Source: Desmonostoc geniculatum HA4340-LM1
GTDB taxonomy: Bacteria > Cyanobacteriota > Cyanobacteriia > Cyanobacteriales > Nostocaceae
Direction of reading: 5' to 3'
Assembly: GCA_019359545.1 (NCBI GenBank)
Contig: JAHHHB010000034.1
Location: 1 to 58,300, forward strand
Length of the DNA stretch: 58,300 bases
Below the pieces are notes generated by a model. It saw only the letters and a list, made by a program, of their open reading frames with translations, had not been told where the DNA came from and did not search any database. The position numbers and the translations under genes were made by a program. Below, in pieces: positions 43,250 through 53,153 of the stretch (positions are counted from its first letter, which is position 1; each line of letters opens with the position of its first letter).

Positions 43250-43753
43250 CTATTTCCGCATTTGACTTACTAAATGAGCCAGTTCGGGTAAAATGAGTTT
43301 TTCCATACCTAACCGCACAGCATTACTAGAACCGGGAAGCGAAAAGATTAATTTATTTTGATAAATACCAGCAACGGCGCGAGAAGCGATCGCACGGGAA
43401 CCAATTTCTTGATAACTTAATAAACGAAATAACTCACCAAATCCCGGCAAGGTTTTCTCTAATAACTGCTCAATTGCATCATAGGTAGTATCTCTGGGTG
43501 CAATACCTGTACCACCATTAAAAATTACAACATCCAAATTTGCACTTTTACCCAGATTTTCTATCTGCTGTTGAATCTGTGTTGGCTCATCTTTAATAAT
43601 CGCATAGGCTCCTACAGTATGGTTAGCAGCAATGAGTAACTTCTGAATTAGCTGACCACTTTTGTCTGTTTCCGTCGTGCGTGTGTCGCTGACGGTAACC
43701 ACGGCACAAGTCAGCGTAATTCCAGATGAGTCTGGGTGGGGTTGTTGCGTCAT
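43250..43753 (-). CDS. moaB: molybdenum cofactor biosynthesis protein B (MoaB/Mog)
   Basis: The 167-residue protein has the MPT-binding fold: [34 protein letters not shown] (the GGTG loop) and a C-terminal [24 protein letters not shown]. It adenylates molybdopterin or assists its synthesis, which is required for nitrate reductase. A 43-bp segment of it (43351-43393) is copied at the 5' end of the EF-hand frame (41899-41941). Confidence 0.93.
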   Translation of the reverse strand: MTQQPHPDSSGITLTCAVVTVSDTRTTETDKSGQLIQKLLIAANHTVGAYAIIKDEPTQIQQQIENLGKSANLDVVIFNGGTGIAPRDTTYDAIEQLLEKTLPGFGELFRLLSYQEIGSRAIASRAVAGIYQNKLIFSLPGSSNAVRLGMEKLILPELAHLVSQMRK

Positions 43754-43907
43754 GGGGAGGGGAGTGGGGAGATGAGGGGGACGCGGGGACGCGGGGACAC
43801 GGGGACGCGGGGACGCAAAGAGAGATGGGGAACAAAGAATAACTAATGCCCAACAACAAATGACAAATGACCAACGCCCCTATGCCCCATGCCCCATGCC
43901 CTATGCC
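43754..43907. repeat. STRR tract upstream of moaB
   Basis: GGGGACGCGGGGACAC-type units (about 43780-43815) and then CCCCATGCCCCATGCCC units (about 43878-43905) fill the spacer between moaB and psb28. Confidence 0.85.
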
Positions 43908-44249
43908 CTATCCCTCATTTTTACTGAGTCCAAGACCGTTTTCATCGCCATATCGCTGCATGAAGCGCAGAAAGCGATCCCATTCTTCGGGAGATTTCAT
44001 CAAGTAAACTGCTTCTAATGCTTCTGGTCTTCCGTTGACAAATTTAGCTTTAACTTCACGGGTGATGATTTCGCCTTCTTCGTCAATCAGGTACATTCCC
44101 GTGATGTCGTCGGTGCTGGCTTGGTCTAGAATTTTGGGATTTTCAAAAATAAATGTTGCCGTGCCAGTTTCACCACTGCGTCCTCGCGTCAAACGCACGT
44201 CTGGGACTACTTCTTCGTCAACACCTCTAGAAAACTGGATTTTCGCCAT
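43908..44249 (-). CDS. psb28: photosystem II assembly factor Psb28
   Basis: The 113-residue protein ([62 protein letters not shown]) is Psb28, which binds the cytoplasmic face of CP47-containing photosystem II intermediates during assembly and repair. Length and sequence are typical of Psb28-1. Confidence 0.95.
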   Translation of the reverse strand: MAKIQFSRGVDEEVVPDVRLTRGRSGETGTATFIFENPKILDQASTDDITGMYLIDEEGEIITREVKAKFVNGRPEALEAVYLMKSPEEWDRFLRFMQRYGDENGLGLSKNEG

Positions 44250-44356
44250 GATGAATGAATTTAAATTTTTGCGATCGTTAGTTTAATATTCTCTCATTAA
44301 TTAGAACTCCACGGTCTATAGGCGACTGTAATTCATATTTTTGTTAGTGTATATAC

Positions 44357-44809
44357 TTAAGGTGCTTCTTTTTCAACTACTAAAGTCACCGGACCATCGT
44401 TTTCGATTGTAACTTGCATCATTGCACCGAATTTACCAGTTTCCACGAGCAAACCACTGGCTTTTAACTTGGTAACAAAACGATTATATAAATCTTCTGC
44501 TGATTGAGGAGCGGCTGAGCGATCGAAAGAAGGACGACGACCTTTGCGACAGTCACCATAAAGGGTAAACTGGCTGACTACCAACAACTCGCCGCCAATT
44601 TCTTGTACGGATTTTTGCCAGCGTTCGTCCCCTTGTTCATCAGGAAACAGCCGCAATTCTAAGCATTTACGCACCATCCAGTCGAGTTCAGCATCAGTAT
44701 CGCTACTGGCAATGCCTACAAGTAAGTTGAGTCCCCGCCCGATTTTACCGATGATTTCGCCATTAACGATAACTTGAGATGATTTAACTCGCTGGATGAC
44801 AACACGCAT
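44357..44809 (-). CDS. dtd: D-aminoacyl-tRNA deacylase
   Basis: The 150-residue homodimeric enzyme frees tRNA from D-amino acids and from Gly-tRNA(Ala). Signatures are [36 protein letters not shown] and the C-terminal [10 protein letters not shown], which carries the Gly-cisPro pair used for chiral proofreading. Confidence 0.96.
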   Translation of the reverse strand: MRVVIQRVKSSQVIVNGEIIGKIGRGLNLLVGIASSDTDAELDWMVRKCLELRLFPDEQGDERWQKSVQEIGGELLVVSQFTLYGDCRKGRRPSFDRSAAPQSAEDLYNRFVTKLKASGLLVETGKFGAMMQVTIENDGPVTLVVEKEAP

Positions 44810-44947
44810 AGGAAGTTAGGAGTTCAGGGGAGGAAATGCGATCGCTATTCTCTCATTTTCATCATTCAAAATCGATGCCAGAACCAATAAAAAAGTATTC
44901 CCAGGCTGAACCTGGGAACAAGAACAAAATTTCAACTCCTAACTCTT

Positions 44948-44975
44948 GTAGAGACGCGATTCATAGCGTCTCTAC
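44948..44975. repeat. hairpin repeat (GTAGAGACGC type)
   Basis: GTAGAGACGC and GCGTCTCTAC are perfect arms around GATTCATA. Related phrases occur near 24261-24282 and 51570-51620, so it is a dispersed hairpin repeat. Confidence 0.65.
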
Positions 44976-44984
44976 TCCTAACTT

Positions 44985-46094
44985 TTATTTCCCAAACCCT
45001 TTACCGCGACTGGTACAAGGTAAACAAATACAGTTTTCTATTTGAGTCGTTAAAGTTTCACGATCCAAATTTTGACCAATCAGCACTATTTGGTTTTTGG
45101 GTTGACCTTGCCAATCATCATCATCCAAGGTGAAGCGTTTACCACAGAGGTGGAAAATATGACGCTTCGGACTTTCATCAAACCACATAATCCCCTTTGC
45201 TCGGAAGATATTTGAGGGTAGCTGGTTGTCTAAGAAATACTGAAACTTTTTAATAGAAAAAGGTTTGTCACTCTGGAAAGATATGGAAGTAAAGCCATCA
45301 TTTTCTAAATGGTCAGAGTGATGATGGTGGTCATGGTCATGGTCATGATGGTCGTGACCGCATGTTGAGTGGTCATGATCGTGGTCATGGTCGTGATGGT
45401 GATGATCGTGATGATCGTGTTCATCCACCACTGTGTCAAAATATTTATCAGACTCAAACAGACCGACACTGAGAATTAAGGGAAGTGGTACTTGCGATCG
45501 CGAAGTACGGAGAATTCTCGCTCCTTCCTTAACTTCGTTAATTTTCCTCTCTAAATCAGTTAAAGTGGGTTCATCAACCAAATCGGCCTTGTTCAAGATA
45601 ATCACATCTCCATAGGCAATCTGGCTGTATGCTGCTTGGGAATTGAATAAATCTAGACTGTAATTTGCCGCATCTACAACGGTGATAATCGAATCCAAAC
45701 GGGTTAAATCCCGCAATTCTGTGCCCAAAAATGTTAGGGCTACTGGTAGCGGATCTGCTAGTCCAGTTGTTTCTACTACTAAATAATCTAGATTTTCTTG
45801 GCGTTCTAAAACTTTGTAAACCGCATCGACTAAATCGTTATTAATAGTGCAGCAAATGCAGCCATTATTTAGTTCCACCATGTTCTCACCAGTGGAAACG
45901 ATTAGCTCATTGTCGATGCCAATTTCACCAAACTCATTCACTAGAACAGCGGTCTTTAAACCCTGTTGATTGTTGAGGATATGATTAAGTAAAGTCGTTT
46001 TGCCACTACCAAGGAAGCCCGTAATAATTGTTACTGGCATTCCTTGTTTAGGAGCATCCATTGCCTGAGATTCGGAAGTAGCTGCTGATTGCAT
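44985..46094 (-). CDS. CobW/COG0523-family GTPase with His-rich loop
   Basis: The 369-residue metal-trafficking GTPase has Walker A GFLGSGKTT (26-34), the metal site C79-I-C81-C82 (GCICC), NKAD (168-171) and a long His/Asp-rich loop (about 225-262, more than 20 His). A C-terminal CobW domain follows. Such proteins deliver zinc, or sometimes cobalt, to client enzymes; the long His loop suggests metal storage or sensing. No Zur box was searched for, and there is no cobalamin gene next to it. Confidence 0.92.
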   Translation of the reverse strand: MQSAATSESQAMDAPKQGMPVTIITGFLGSGKTTLLNHILNNQQGLKTAVLVNEFGEIGIDNELIVSTGENMVELNNGCICCTINNDLVDAVYKVLERQENLDYLVVETTGLADPLPVALTFLGTELRDLTRLDSIITVVDAANYSLDLFNSQAAYSQIAYGDVIILNKADLVDEPTLTDLERKINEVKEGARILRTSRSQVPLPLILSVGLFESDKYFDTVVDEHDHHDHHHHDHDHDHDHSTCGHDHHDHDHDHHHHSDHLENDGFTSISFQSDKPFSIKKFQYFLDNQLPSNIFRAKGIMWFDESPKRHIFHLCGKRFTLDDDDWQGQPKNQIVLIGQNLDRETLTTQIENCICLPCTSRGKGFGK

Positions 46095-46225
46095 AGCGCT
46101 GTTATCAAAAAATCAAAAATAGTAATGTAGCGCAGATAGTCCAGAAAACACTAGCATAGGGATGCTGGACTGTCATCCCAGTTGCCTACTTTATTATTAT
46201 CTCTCTATTTCAGCATTAGTTGATT

Positions 46226-47704
46226 ATGACCCTAACCCTTTACAATACCCTCACCCGTCGTCAAGAACCGTTTGAAACAGTGGAACCAGGCAAGGTTAAG
46301 ATGTATTACTGCGGCGTGACGGTATATGATTATTGCCATTTGGGTCATGCCAGAGCTTGCATCGTTTGGGACGTAGTACGTCGATACCTCCAGTTTATCG
46401 GCTATGAAGTCCGTTATATTCAAAATTTTACTGACATTGATGACAAAATTCTCAATCGAGCCTGTGTTGAGCATTCATCAATGGAGGCTGTGGCCGATCG
46501 CTTCATCAAAGCATATTTTGAGGACATGGCACGGTTGGGAATCAAAGAAGCCGATGAATATCCCCGTGCAACTCACACGATGAATGGAATTTTGCGGTTA
46601 ATTCACGATTTAGAGAATAAAGGCTTTGCTTACCCTGCTGACGGGGATGTGTATTATGCAGTACGGCAGTTTTCTGAGTATGGCAAACTTTCGGGACGCA
46701 AGTTAGAAAATATGCAAGCCGGAGCGAGCGATCGCGTCAACGTAGAAGATCCAGAATATCAGAAAAAGAAAGACCCTTTTGATTTTGCCCTGTGGAAGGC
46801 AGCAAAACCGGGAGAACCGGCTTGGAAATCACCCTGGGGTGCAGGGCGTCCGGGGTGGCATATTGAATGCTCCGCAATGGTACGCGATCGCTTGGGTGAT
46901 ACCATAGATATTCACGCTGGTGGTGCCGACTTAATTTTTCCCCACCATGAAAATGAAATTGCCCAATCCGAAGCTGTGACAGGAAAACCCCTAGCGCGTT
47001 ACTGGTTACATAACGGCATGGTGAAAGTGGATGGTGAAAAAATGTCCAAATCTTTGGGCAACTTTATCACCATTCGAGAATTGCTAGATCGAGGAGTTCA
47101 CCCAATGGCCGTGCGCTTATTAGTGCTGACAGCCCAATATCGCACACCCATTGATTTTACCGACGAAGCGATCGCAGATAAAACAAACGCTTGGCACACC
47201 CTTAAAGAGGGTTTACTCTTCGGTTACCAACACGCCAAACAACTAGGCTGGGAACTAGAAGATGGAGAAAATTTCCCAATCCAAAATCCAAAATTTAAAA
47301 TCCAAAATTCACACGTTGAGCGCTTCCAAGAACTTGTCAATGATGACTTTAATTTTCCTGGTAGTTTAACAGTGCTGTTTGAATTGGCAAAAGAACTCCA
47401 TCGTCAAGGAAATATTCTTGTGCATCAAGGAAAAACCGAAACACCACCAGATGAGTTACAACGCCAATGGCAAACACTTGTCACATTAGCTGGAGTATTG
47501 GGTTTAGAAGCCAAGCCAGAAGTAGAAACTTCCACAACAGAAGGCTTAAGCGATGCGGAAATTGAGGCTAAAATTCAGCAAAGGCAAGCAGCACGTCAAG
47601 CCAAGAATTTTGCCGAAAGCGATCGCATTCGTAACGAACTGCAAGCACAAGGTATTACGCTAATTGATAGCCGTGATGGCACACGTTGGCATCGGAATAA
47701 TTAA
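46226..47704 (+). CDS. cysS: cysteinyl-tRNA synthetase
   Basis: I start at the ATG at 46226 rather than a TTG two codons earlier; the product is 492 residues. Zinc ligand Cys29 (YYCG), the HIGH motif HLGH (38-41) and KMSKS (GEKMSKSLGN) are present, as is the C-terminal HIGH-family helical domain. Between the anticodon-stem domain helices, about 14 residues (NFPIQNPKFKIQNSH) are encoded by AATCCAAAATCCAAAATTT-type repeat DNA (47272-47311) inserted in frame. Confidence 0.95.
   Translation: MTLTLYNTLTRRQEPFETVEPGKVKMYYCGVTVYDYCHLGHARACIVWDVVRRYLQFIGYEVRYIQNFTDIDDKILNRACVEHSSMEAVADRFIKAYFEDMARLGIKEADEYPRATHTMNGILRLIHDLENKGFAYPADGDVYYAVRQFSEYGKLSGRKLENMQAGASDRVNVEDPEYQKKKDPFDFALWKAAKPGEPAWKSPWGAGRPGWHIECSAMVRDRLGDTIDIHAGGADLIFPHHENEIAQSEAVTGKPLARYWLHNGMVKVDGEKMSKSLGNFITIRELLDRGVHPMAVRLLVLTAQYRTPIDFTDEAIADKTNAWHTLKEGLLFGYQHAKQLGWELEDGENFPIQNPKFKIQNSHVERFQELVNDDFNFPGSLTVLFELAKELHRQGNILVHQGKTETPPDELQRQWQTLVTLAGVLGLEAKPEVETSTTEGLSDAEIEAKIQQRQAARQAKNFAESDRIRNELQAQGITLIDSRDGTRWHRNN
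47272..47311 (+). repeat. AATCCAAA repeat inside cysS
   Basis: CCAATCCAAAATCCAAAATT and continuing units lie inside the coding frame. The same repeat is intergenic at 55600-55688, 34412-34440 and elsewhere in the window. Confidence 0.8.
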
Positions 47705-47711
47705 ATTCAAA

Positions 47712-48080
47712 ATGATGAGCAACCACAAACAAATAACTGATAGAACATTTGAATTTTCTGTTCGCATAATTAACCTTTGTAAGGTACTCAACGAAAGTTC
47801 TGGAGTAGGGAGAACACTCTCGCAACAGTTACTTAAGTCTGGTACATCGATTGGAGCAAACGTTGAAGAATCGCAATCAGCACAAAGTACAGCCGATTTT
47901 ATTCACAAGCTAGAAATTGCTCTCAAAGAAGCTAGAGAAACCAAATACTGGCTAAGACTTCTAATTGCAACTGAGTTAATTTCCGAAGACCGTCTACTGC
48001 CAATGCTAGGAGAAATTAACGAGCTAATCAAAATAATTGCCGCCATAGTCCTCAAAACCAAACAAAATCGTCAACAATAA
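47712..48080 (+). CDS. four-helix bundle protein (S23-like)
   Basis: I start at ATG 47712, eight bases after the cysS stop; the 122-residue product follows the family pattern: DRTFEFSVRIINLCKVLNES, QLLKSGTSIGANVEESQSAQST, DFIHKLEIALKEARETKYWLRLL. These small helical proteins (also called S23 or IVS-encoded) are found scattered in bacterial genomes and inside 23S rRNA intervening sequences. Function unknown. It may be co-transcribed with cysS. Confidence 0.85.
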   Translation: MMSNHKQITDRTFEFSVRIINLCKVLNESSGVGRTLSQQLLKSGTSIGANVEESQSAQSTADFIHKLEIALKEARETKYWLRLLIATELISEDRLLPMLGEINELIKIIAAIVLKTKQNRQQ

Positions 48081-48124
48081 CTTCCTTAATTTTGAATTTT
48101 GAATTTTGAATTTTGAATTGAATT

Positions 48125-49564
48125 ATGTGGTCTGAACTGAAAAAAGCGATCGCTAGTTTCGATATTCCTGCTGATTGGATTGGTATCAGAGCTGTGAAGG
48201 AAACTTCCACCAATCGTTTAGTCCGTGACGGTTTACCCCAAGTCAACGGCAAATCCTTCACCGTAGGAGCAATGCTGGAAGTTTTGGTCAATGGCTGTTT
48301 GGGTTATGCAGCCACTAACTCCCTAGAACTGCCATCCCTACAAGCCGCTGCCCAAACAGCCTATAAACAGGCACTAGCAGCCAGTGAATGGTGGATACAT
48401 CCCTTCCGTGAAACTGAGCGCCCTAAAGTCGTTGGTGAATATAAATCTCCATTTGTTGAGCCATTAGACGCTTTAAGTCCCGGAGAAATCAACGATTTAC
48501 TGGTTCGTATCTGCCAAACCCTGAAAGTTGACGACAAAATTGTGCAAACCATCGCCACCGCCAACACAACCGAGAGGGAGTCTTGGTTTATCAGCAGCAA
48601 TGGCTCAGAAGTGTATCAAAAGTTTTTATCCATAGGTACTCATTACGGAGCCACAGCCCAAGATGGGTCAATTGTACAGCAACGCAGCCACAACGGCGCC
48701 CAAGCAAACTGTTATCAAGGCGGGCTAGAACTTTTAAACCAAGAAAATTTATGGCATTGGGTACGGCAAATTGGCGAACAAGCCATAGAACTCTTGACAG
48801 CAGAAGAATGCCCAACCACCCGTACCAATTTAGTCTTAGCCCCAGACCAAATGATGTTGCAAATCCATGAAAGTGTCGGGCATCCCTTAGAAATTGACAG
48901 AATTTTGGGAGATGAACGGAACTATGCTGGGGGCAGCTTTGTTAACACAAGTGATTTTGGCAAACTAGTATATGGTTCGCCATTGATGAATATTAGCTTT
49001 GATCCCACCGTACCTGGTGAATTTGCCAGCTATGGCTTTGATGATACGGGTGCTGTAGCAACACGGGAGTATTTAATCAAAGAAGGCGTACTCCAACGCG
49101 GTTTGGGCAGTTTGGAAAGTCAAGCCAGAGCAGGTGTACCAGGAGTAGCCTGTGCCCGTGCTTCCTCGTGGAATCGACCAGCGATCGATCGCATGGCTAA
49201 CTTGAATTTAGAGCCTTTAAACGCTAGTTTTGAAGACATGATTGCTGACATAGAACATGGCGTTTACATGGAATCTAACCGTTCTTGGTCAATTGACGAT
49301 CGCCGTTATAAATTCCAATTTGGTTGCGAATACGCCAAATTAATTGAAAACGGTAAACTTACCAAAACCCTCCGCAATCCCAACTATCGCGCCACAACAC
49401 CAGAGTTTTGGCATAGCTTAATTAAAGTAGGAAATGCCAACAACTGGCAAATGTACGGTACTCCGTATTGTGGCAAAGGAGAACCAAATCAATCCATTTG
49501 GGTGGGGCATGGTTCACCTGTTTGTGTATTTACTAATGTCGAAGTTTTTGGTGGAGGAGCTTGA
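48125..49564 (+). CDS. tldD: TldD-family metalloprotease subunit
   Basis: The 479-residue protein carries the metal site HESVGH (H248, E249, H253) in IHESVGHPLEIDRILGDE, followed by the glycine-rich GGSF region and the C-terminal GHGSPVCVFTNVEVFGGGA. TldD pairs with TldE/PmbA to form a peptidase that degrades unfolded or modified peptides. Its partner gene is 165 bp downstream. Confidence 0.94.
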   Translation: MWSELKKAIASFDIPADWIGIRAVKETSTNRLVRDGLPQVNGKSFTVGAMLEVLVNGCLGYAATNSLELPSLQAAAQTAYKQALAASEWWIHPFRETERPKVVGEYKSPFVEPLDALSPGEINDLLVRICQTLKVDDKIVQTIATANTTERESWFISSNGSEVYQKFLSIGTHYGATAQDGSIVQQRSHNGAQANCYQGGLELLNQENLWHWVRQIGEQAIELLTAEECPTTRTNLVLAPDQMMLQIHESVGHPLEIDRILGDERNYAGGSFVNTSDFGKLVYGSPLMNISFDPTVPGEFASYGFDDTGAVATREYLIKEGVLQRGLGSLESQARAGVPGVACARASSWNRPAIDRMANLNLEPLNASFEDMIADIEHGVYMESNRSWSIDDRRYKFQFGCEYAKLIENGKLTKTLRNPNYRATTPEFWHSLIKVGNANNWQMYGTPYCGKGEPNQSIWVGHGSPVCVFTNVEVFGGGA

Positions 49565-49565
49565 A

Positions 49566-49700
49566 AGAGTGCAGAGTTAAGAGTTAAGAGTTAAGAGTTT
49601 AGAGTTTGAAATTAAAAAACTTTTAACTTTAATTAATAACTCCTCATTTTTAACTCCTAACTCTTAACTCTTAACTCCTAACTCCTAACTCCTAACTTTC
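49566..49700. repeat. GAGTTAAGAGTTAAG / CTCCTAACTCCTAACTCC repeats
   Basis: The tldD-pmbA spacer has a left cluster of AGAGTTA units and a right cluster of TAACTCC units in the inverted sense, so the spacer could fold back on itself. Confidence 0.7.
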
Positions 49701-49729
49701 AACCTATTCCCTATTAATAGTTAATATCC

Positions 49730-51076
49730 ATGAAAATTGAGGAATTATCTGCATTAGAAGTCAGCTTTAATCAACTGATTGAAACTCTGGCGATCAAAAA
49801 AGCAGAAAATGAAGAGTTTACTGTAAGACTCAGCAGTGAACGTAGTCAATTTACTCGTTTCAATCGTGCCAAAGTCCGACAAACGGGTTGTGTTACTGAT
49901 GGTTGGATTGAACTAACTTTGATGAAAGATCGGCGAAGTAGTTTTCGCCTATTTCCCTTTACTGGAAACGGGGATAGGGACTGGCAGTTAGCCTATATTG
50001 CTTTACAGGAACTACGAGATGAACTAGTTCTATTACCCATCGATCCCTATCTAGTTTTGCCATCAGGAAATAATACTAGCCGAGAAATACATTCTGGAAA
50101 TTTATTGCCAGAAGAGGCGGTAGTACCAACTCTACTAGAACTCGTTGCCGAATTAGATTTTACTGGTATATATGCTGGGGGAGTTGTAGTTAAAGCTTAT
50201 GGTGATTCCAGCGGTCAAAAACACTGGTTTGCCACTGATACTTTTACCTTAGATTATTCTCTATTTATTACATCTGGACAAGCAGTTAAAGGTACATTTG
50301 CAGGTAGTGATTGGGATAAAACTGCATATATAGCTAAAATCAACGAAGCTAAAAAGCAACTAGAATTACTTTCTCGTCCAGCCAAAGAATTACCACGAGG
50401 ACAGTACAAAACTTATTTTGCACCGGCTGCTGTTGGAGACTTATTAATGATGCTTTCTTGGGGATCTGTAAGCGAAGCTGATATCCAACAAGGAAATAGT
50501 GCTTTAGCTGCTTTATGGCGTCAAGAAAAACAACTGTCTCCAAAATTTAGTTTTAAAGAAAATTTTCAACGGGGATTAGTACCTCGATTTAATGAATTAG
50601 GAGAAATAGCAGCACTGGAGTTACCTGTAATCGAAAAAGGATATTTGGTAAATACTCTGGTGAATTCTCGTACTGCTAAAGAATATGGAAAAATTGCCAA
50701 TGGTGCCAACGGTTCAGAGACATTACGTGCGCCCGAAGTGAGTCCCGGTAGTATAGTATTCGATCGGATTCTTCCAAGTTTAGATACAGGATTATATGTA
50801 TCAAACTTGCATTACTTGAATTGGAGCGATCGCCAAACTGGTAGAATCACAGGTATGACGCGTTATGCTTGTTTTTGGGTAGAAAACGGAGAAATTATCG
50901 CCCCCATTGAAAACTTGCGTTTTGACGAAAGTCTCTATCGCTTTTGGGGAGAGAATCTTATAGATTTGACCACTTTTCAAGAATTTATTCCCGAAGTCGG
51001 AACATATGAAAGTCGTCAACTAGGAGGTAGTTTAGTTCCTGGTATGTTGGTCAAAGATTTTACCTACACCCTGTAA
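49730..51076 (+). CDS. pmbA: TldE/PmbA-family protein
   Basis: The 448-residue protein has the overall TldD/PmbA fold, with VRLSSERSQFTRFNRAKVRQTG near the start and RPAKELPRGQYKTYFAPAAVGDLL in the middle. It lacks an HExxxH motif, as expected for the inactive partner. It should form the heterodimeric TldD/E peptidase with the product of 48125. It lies on the same strand after a repeat-filled spacer. Confidence 0.9.
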   Translation: MKIEELSALEVSFNQLIETLAIKKAENEEFTVRLSSERSQFTRFNRAKVRQTGCVTDGWIELTLMKDRRSSFRLFPFTGNGDRDWQLAYIALQELRDELVLLPIDPYLVLPSGNNTSREIHSGNLLPEEAVVPTLLELVAELDFTGIYAGGVVVKAYGDSSGQKHWFATDTFTLDYSLFITSGQAVKGTFAGSDWDKTAYIAKINEAKKQLELLSRPAKELPRGQYKTYFAPAAVGDLLMMLSWGSVSEADIQQGNSALAALWRQEKQLSPKFSFKENFQRGLVPRFNELGEIAALELPVIEKGYLVNTLVNSRTAKEYGKIANGANGSETLRAPEVSPGSIVFDRILPSLDTGLYVSNLHYLNWSDRQTGRITGMTRYACFWVENGEIIAPIENLRFDESLYRFWGENLIDLTTFQEFIPEVGTYESRQLGGSLVPGMLVKDFTYTL

Positions 51077-51078
51077 GT

Positions 51079-51232
51079 GGGCATGGGGCATTGGGCATTG
51101 GAAGTGTGGGAGGTGTGGGAGGATGGGGAAGAAATCTTTCCCCCTCTCTCCCCACACTCCCCACACTCCCCCATCTCCCGTACTCCCTCATCCCCATGCC
51201 CCATGCCCCATGCCCCATGCCCTATACCCAAA
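51079..51232. repeat. STRR tract after pmbA
   Basis: GGGCATTGGGCATTGG units, then GTGTGGGAGGTGTGGG, CCCACACTCCCCACACTC and finally CCCCATGCCCCATGCC. The left and right halves are complementary, so the tract is a long imperfect palindrome. Confidence 0.8.
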
Positions 51233-51296
51233 GTTGCCATAGGCATTTGCTCTATATCTGCTAATAATAGAGAAGTAGGTTTTTTCAGGAATTGCG

Positions 51297-51554
51297 ATGA
51301 TTAGTCCGCAGCAGGTTGAGGCAATAATCAAGGCGGAACTGCCAGACGCTCAGGTTCAGGTGCAAGACTTGACTGGTGGCAATGACCACTATCAGGTGAC
51401 AGTAGTTTCATCGCACTTTGCAGGTAAAGGACTAGTGCAACAGCACCAACTCATTTATGGTGCGTTGCAAGAAGCTATATCAAGTCAAGCGATTCACGCT
51501 TTGTCTCTAAAAACATATACTCCCGAAGCTTGGCAAGCAACATCAGCTTCGTAA
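51297..51554 (+). CDS. BolA-family protein
   Basis: The 85-residue protein has the BolA pattern: [50 protein letters not shown]. The invariant His of the C-terminal helix ([11 protein letters not shown]) is present. BolA proteins bind a [2Fe-2S] cluster together with CGFS glutaredoxins, and the CGFS glutaredoxin gene is the next gene downstream. Confidence 0.93.
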   Translation: MISPQQVEAIIKAELPDAQVQVQDLTGGNDHYQVTVVSSHFAGKGLVQQHQLIYGALQEAISSQAIHALSLKTYTPEAWQATSAS

Positions 51555-51698
51555 ATATAAAGTTAGGAGTAGAGACGCAATTAATCGCGTCTGTACAAGG
51601 CGATTAATCGCATCTGTACAGGAGTTAGGAGTGATAAATTTTTTACTGTTTACTCCTAATCCCTGATTGTTCAATACAACATAGGAAACGTAAATACC

Positions 51699-52022
51699 AT
51701 GACACCAGAACTCAAAGAGAAAATTGATAAGTTGGTACAAGAGAACAAGATTTTGGTTTTCATTAAGGGAACCAAATTAATGCCCCAATGCGGTTTTTCC
51801 AACAATGTTGTGCAAATTCTGAATAGTTTGGGAGTTCCTTTCAAGGATATTAACGTTTTAGCGGACGATGAAATTCGTCAGGCAATTAAAGAGTACTCCA
51901 ACTGGCAGACATTTCCCCAAGTGTATATCGATGGTGAATTCGTTGGTGGTTCAGACATTATGATTGAACTCTACCAACAAGGTGAATTGCAGCAAAAGGT
52001 AGAAGTAGCACTAGCTTCTTAA
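51699..52022 (+). CDS. grxD: monothiol CGFS glutaredoxin (Grx4)
   Basis: The 107-residue protein has the monothiol centre C31-GFS in LMPQCGFSNNV, the TFPQVYIDGEFVGGSDIM segment that binds glutathione, and a C-terminal helix. It carries or transfers [2Fe-2S] clusters with BolA, encoded 144 bp upstream on the same strand. It is distinct from the dithiol grxC at 11133. Confidence 0.95.
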   Translation: MTPELKEKIDKLVQENKILVFIKGTKLMPQCGFSNNVVQILNSLGVPFKDINVLADDEIRQAIKEYSNWQTFPQVYIDGEFVGGSDIMIELYQQGELQQKVEVALAS

Positions 52023-52143
52023 GGGCATAGGGCATAGGGCATGGGGCATGGGGCATGGGGAAAGACTGCTGTAACTGCTCCTCTGCCCCCCATCTCCCCA
52101 ATCGCCAATCCCCAGTACCCAGTCCCCAGTCCCCACTCTCCAG
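52023..52143. repeat. STRR tract after grxD
   Basis: GGGCATAGGGCATGGGGCATG units, then CCCAATCGCCAATCCCCAGT units. No gene. Confidence 0.75.
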
Positions 52144-52325
52144 TTCTAAAAACCAAAAATCCCCTCAGTCGCATTGGCAAGACCAATACAAGGCTGAGGG
52201 GATAAGTTTTATCAATACAATATCTCCAAAATCTCACACCACTACAACCCGTTGACCAATACAAATAATATGCTATAATTATCTGCGTTGATTTACGGTT
52301 ACTATCAATGACCAAGCAAATGGTA

Positions 52326-52574
52326 TTAGTAGTAATCGGGCTGCGGCTGTGGTTGCGGCACTGCAAAATTTGATGCATCGTACAAGTAGCGGCTGGCTTC
52401 CTCTTCTAAGCGATGAATCAGAAAAGGTTCAATGGTGTTACCATGTCGCAGTGCGGCTAAATATCCATCCAAATACATCCGCATATCATCCATACGATAA
52501 CCGCGATTCCATAACTCGACGAAGGCGTCAGTAAGTCTTTGGTAATAGCGGATGGTTTGTGTGTCTTGGAGCAT
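52326..52574 (-). CDS. conserved cyanobacterial small protein (DUF6761-like)
   Basis: The 82-residue protein (LQDTQTIRYYQRLTDAFVEL, DDMRMYLDGYLAALRHGNTI, EPFLIHRLEEEASRYLY) matches a strictly cyanobacterial family I know as DUF6761. It is soluble and helical with a PQPQPQP tail. Function unknown. The gene is alone on the minus strand. Confidence 0.75.
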   Translation of the reverse strand: MLQDTQTIRYYQRLTDAFVELWNRGYRMDDMRMYLDGYLAALRHGNTIEPFLIHRLEEEASRYLYDASNFAVPQPQPQPDYY

Positions 52575-53153
52575 AACTGCTGTATTAATGTCTTTGGAAT
52601 GAGAATTGTAAATGATTCACGCTCAAATGTGAAGTGTAATTTCACTTTGGGATCAACTAAAAGTAAACATATATTCTTCGGGTAGCACTCTCCTAGTAGC
52701 TACAAACTACTTCAATCCTATTCCAGAAAACACGGATTATACTTATCTGCTAAGCTATCTTCATGATTTTGTCTGCCAGCAGGGGGATTTTATTAGTGCT
52801 ATATTCATGGATGTAAGCGCTAATCTTTTCATGAAAAAGGAATTTTCCATCAGGCTGGAAAGCTTTTTTGGTAAGGATTAATTGCTTAGGTTATGGTTTG
52901 CGGATATTATGACCATCTAAAAAGAGAATATTAAGCGACAGGAACTTTTGATAAGTTCAATAGCGCTTTTTATAAGTTTAACAAAAATTTAAGAATATTT
53001 CTAATCCCCTTTCGGAAAGGAAAAATTAAAGATATTGCCACCTTTTTTATGAGGAAATGTAAAGCTAATAGCAGTTGAAGTAACAAAGGCTACAAAACCT
53101 TAGACATGGGCTTGTTACTTTGAAAGTCATCAACGCTAAGGGGTCTTGCCACC
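52575..53153. other. long spacer between DUF6761 gene and response regulator
   Basis: About 580 bp without a convincing gene. A hairpin TTTTCCA/TGGAAAG followed by a T-tract lies at 52843-52867 on the plus strand. The region before 53154 is AT-rich and should carry the promoter of the response-regulator gene; I could not place -10 or -35 boxes with confidence. Confidence 0.5.
52843..52867 (+). terminator. terminator-like hairpin in the spacer
   Basis: TTTTCCA pairs with TGGAAAG around a six-base loop, followed by CTTTTTT. No upstream plus-strand gene is annotated, so it may end a small RNA or be incidental. Confidence 0.4.

Noticed and set aside
48125..51076. TldD/PmbA pair as a peptide-antibiotic maturation locus
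   Set aside because: No precursor peptide or tailoring gene is adjacent; the pair is widespread as housekeeping in cyanobacteria.
51077..51304. Plus-strand ORF of 75 codons after pmbA
   Set aside because: It reads through STRR sequence; the protein is repeats of GHWALE and SPHSPH type.
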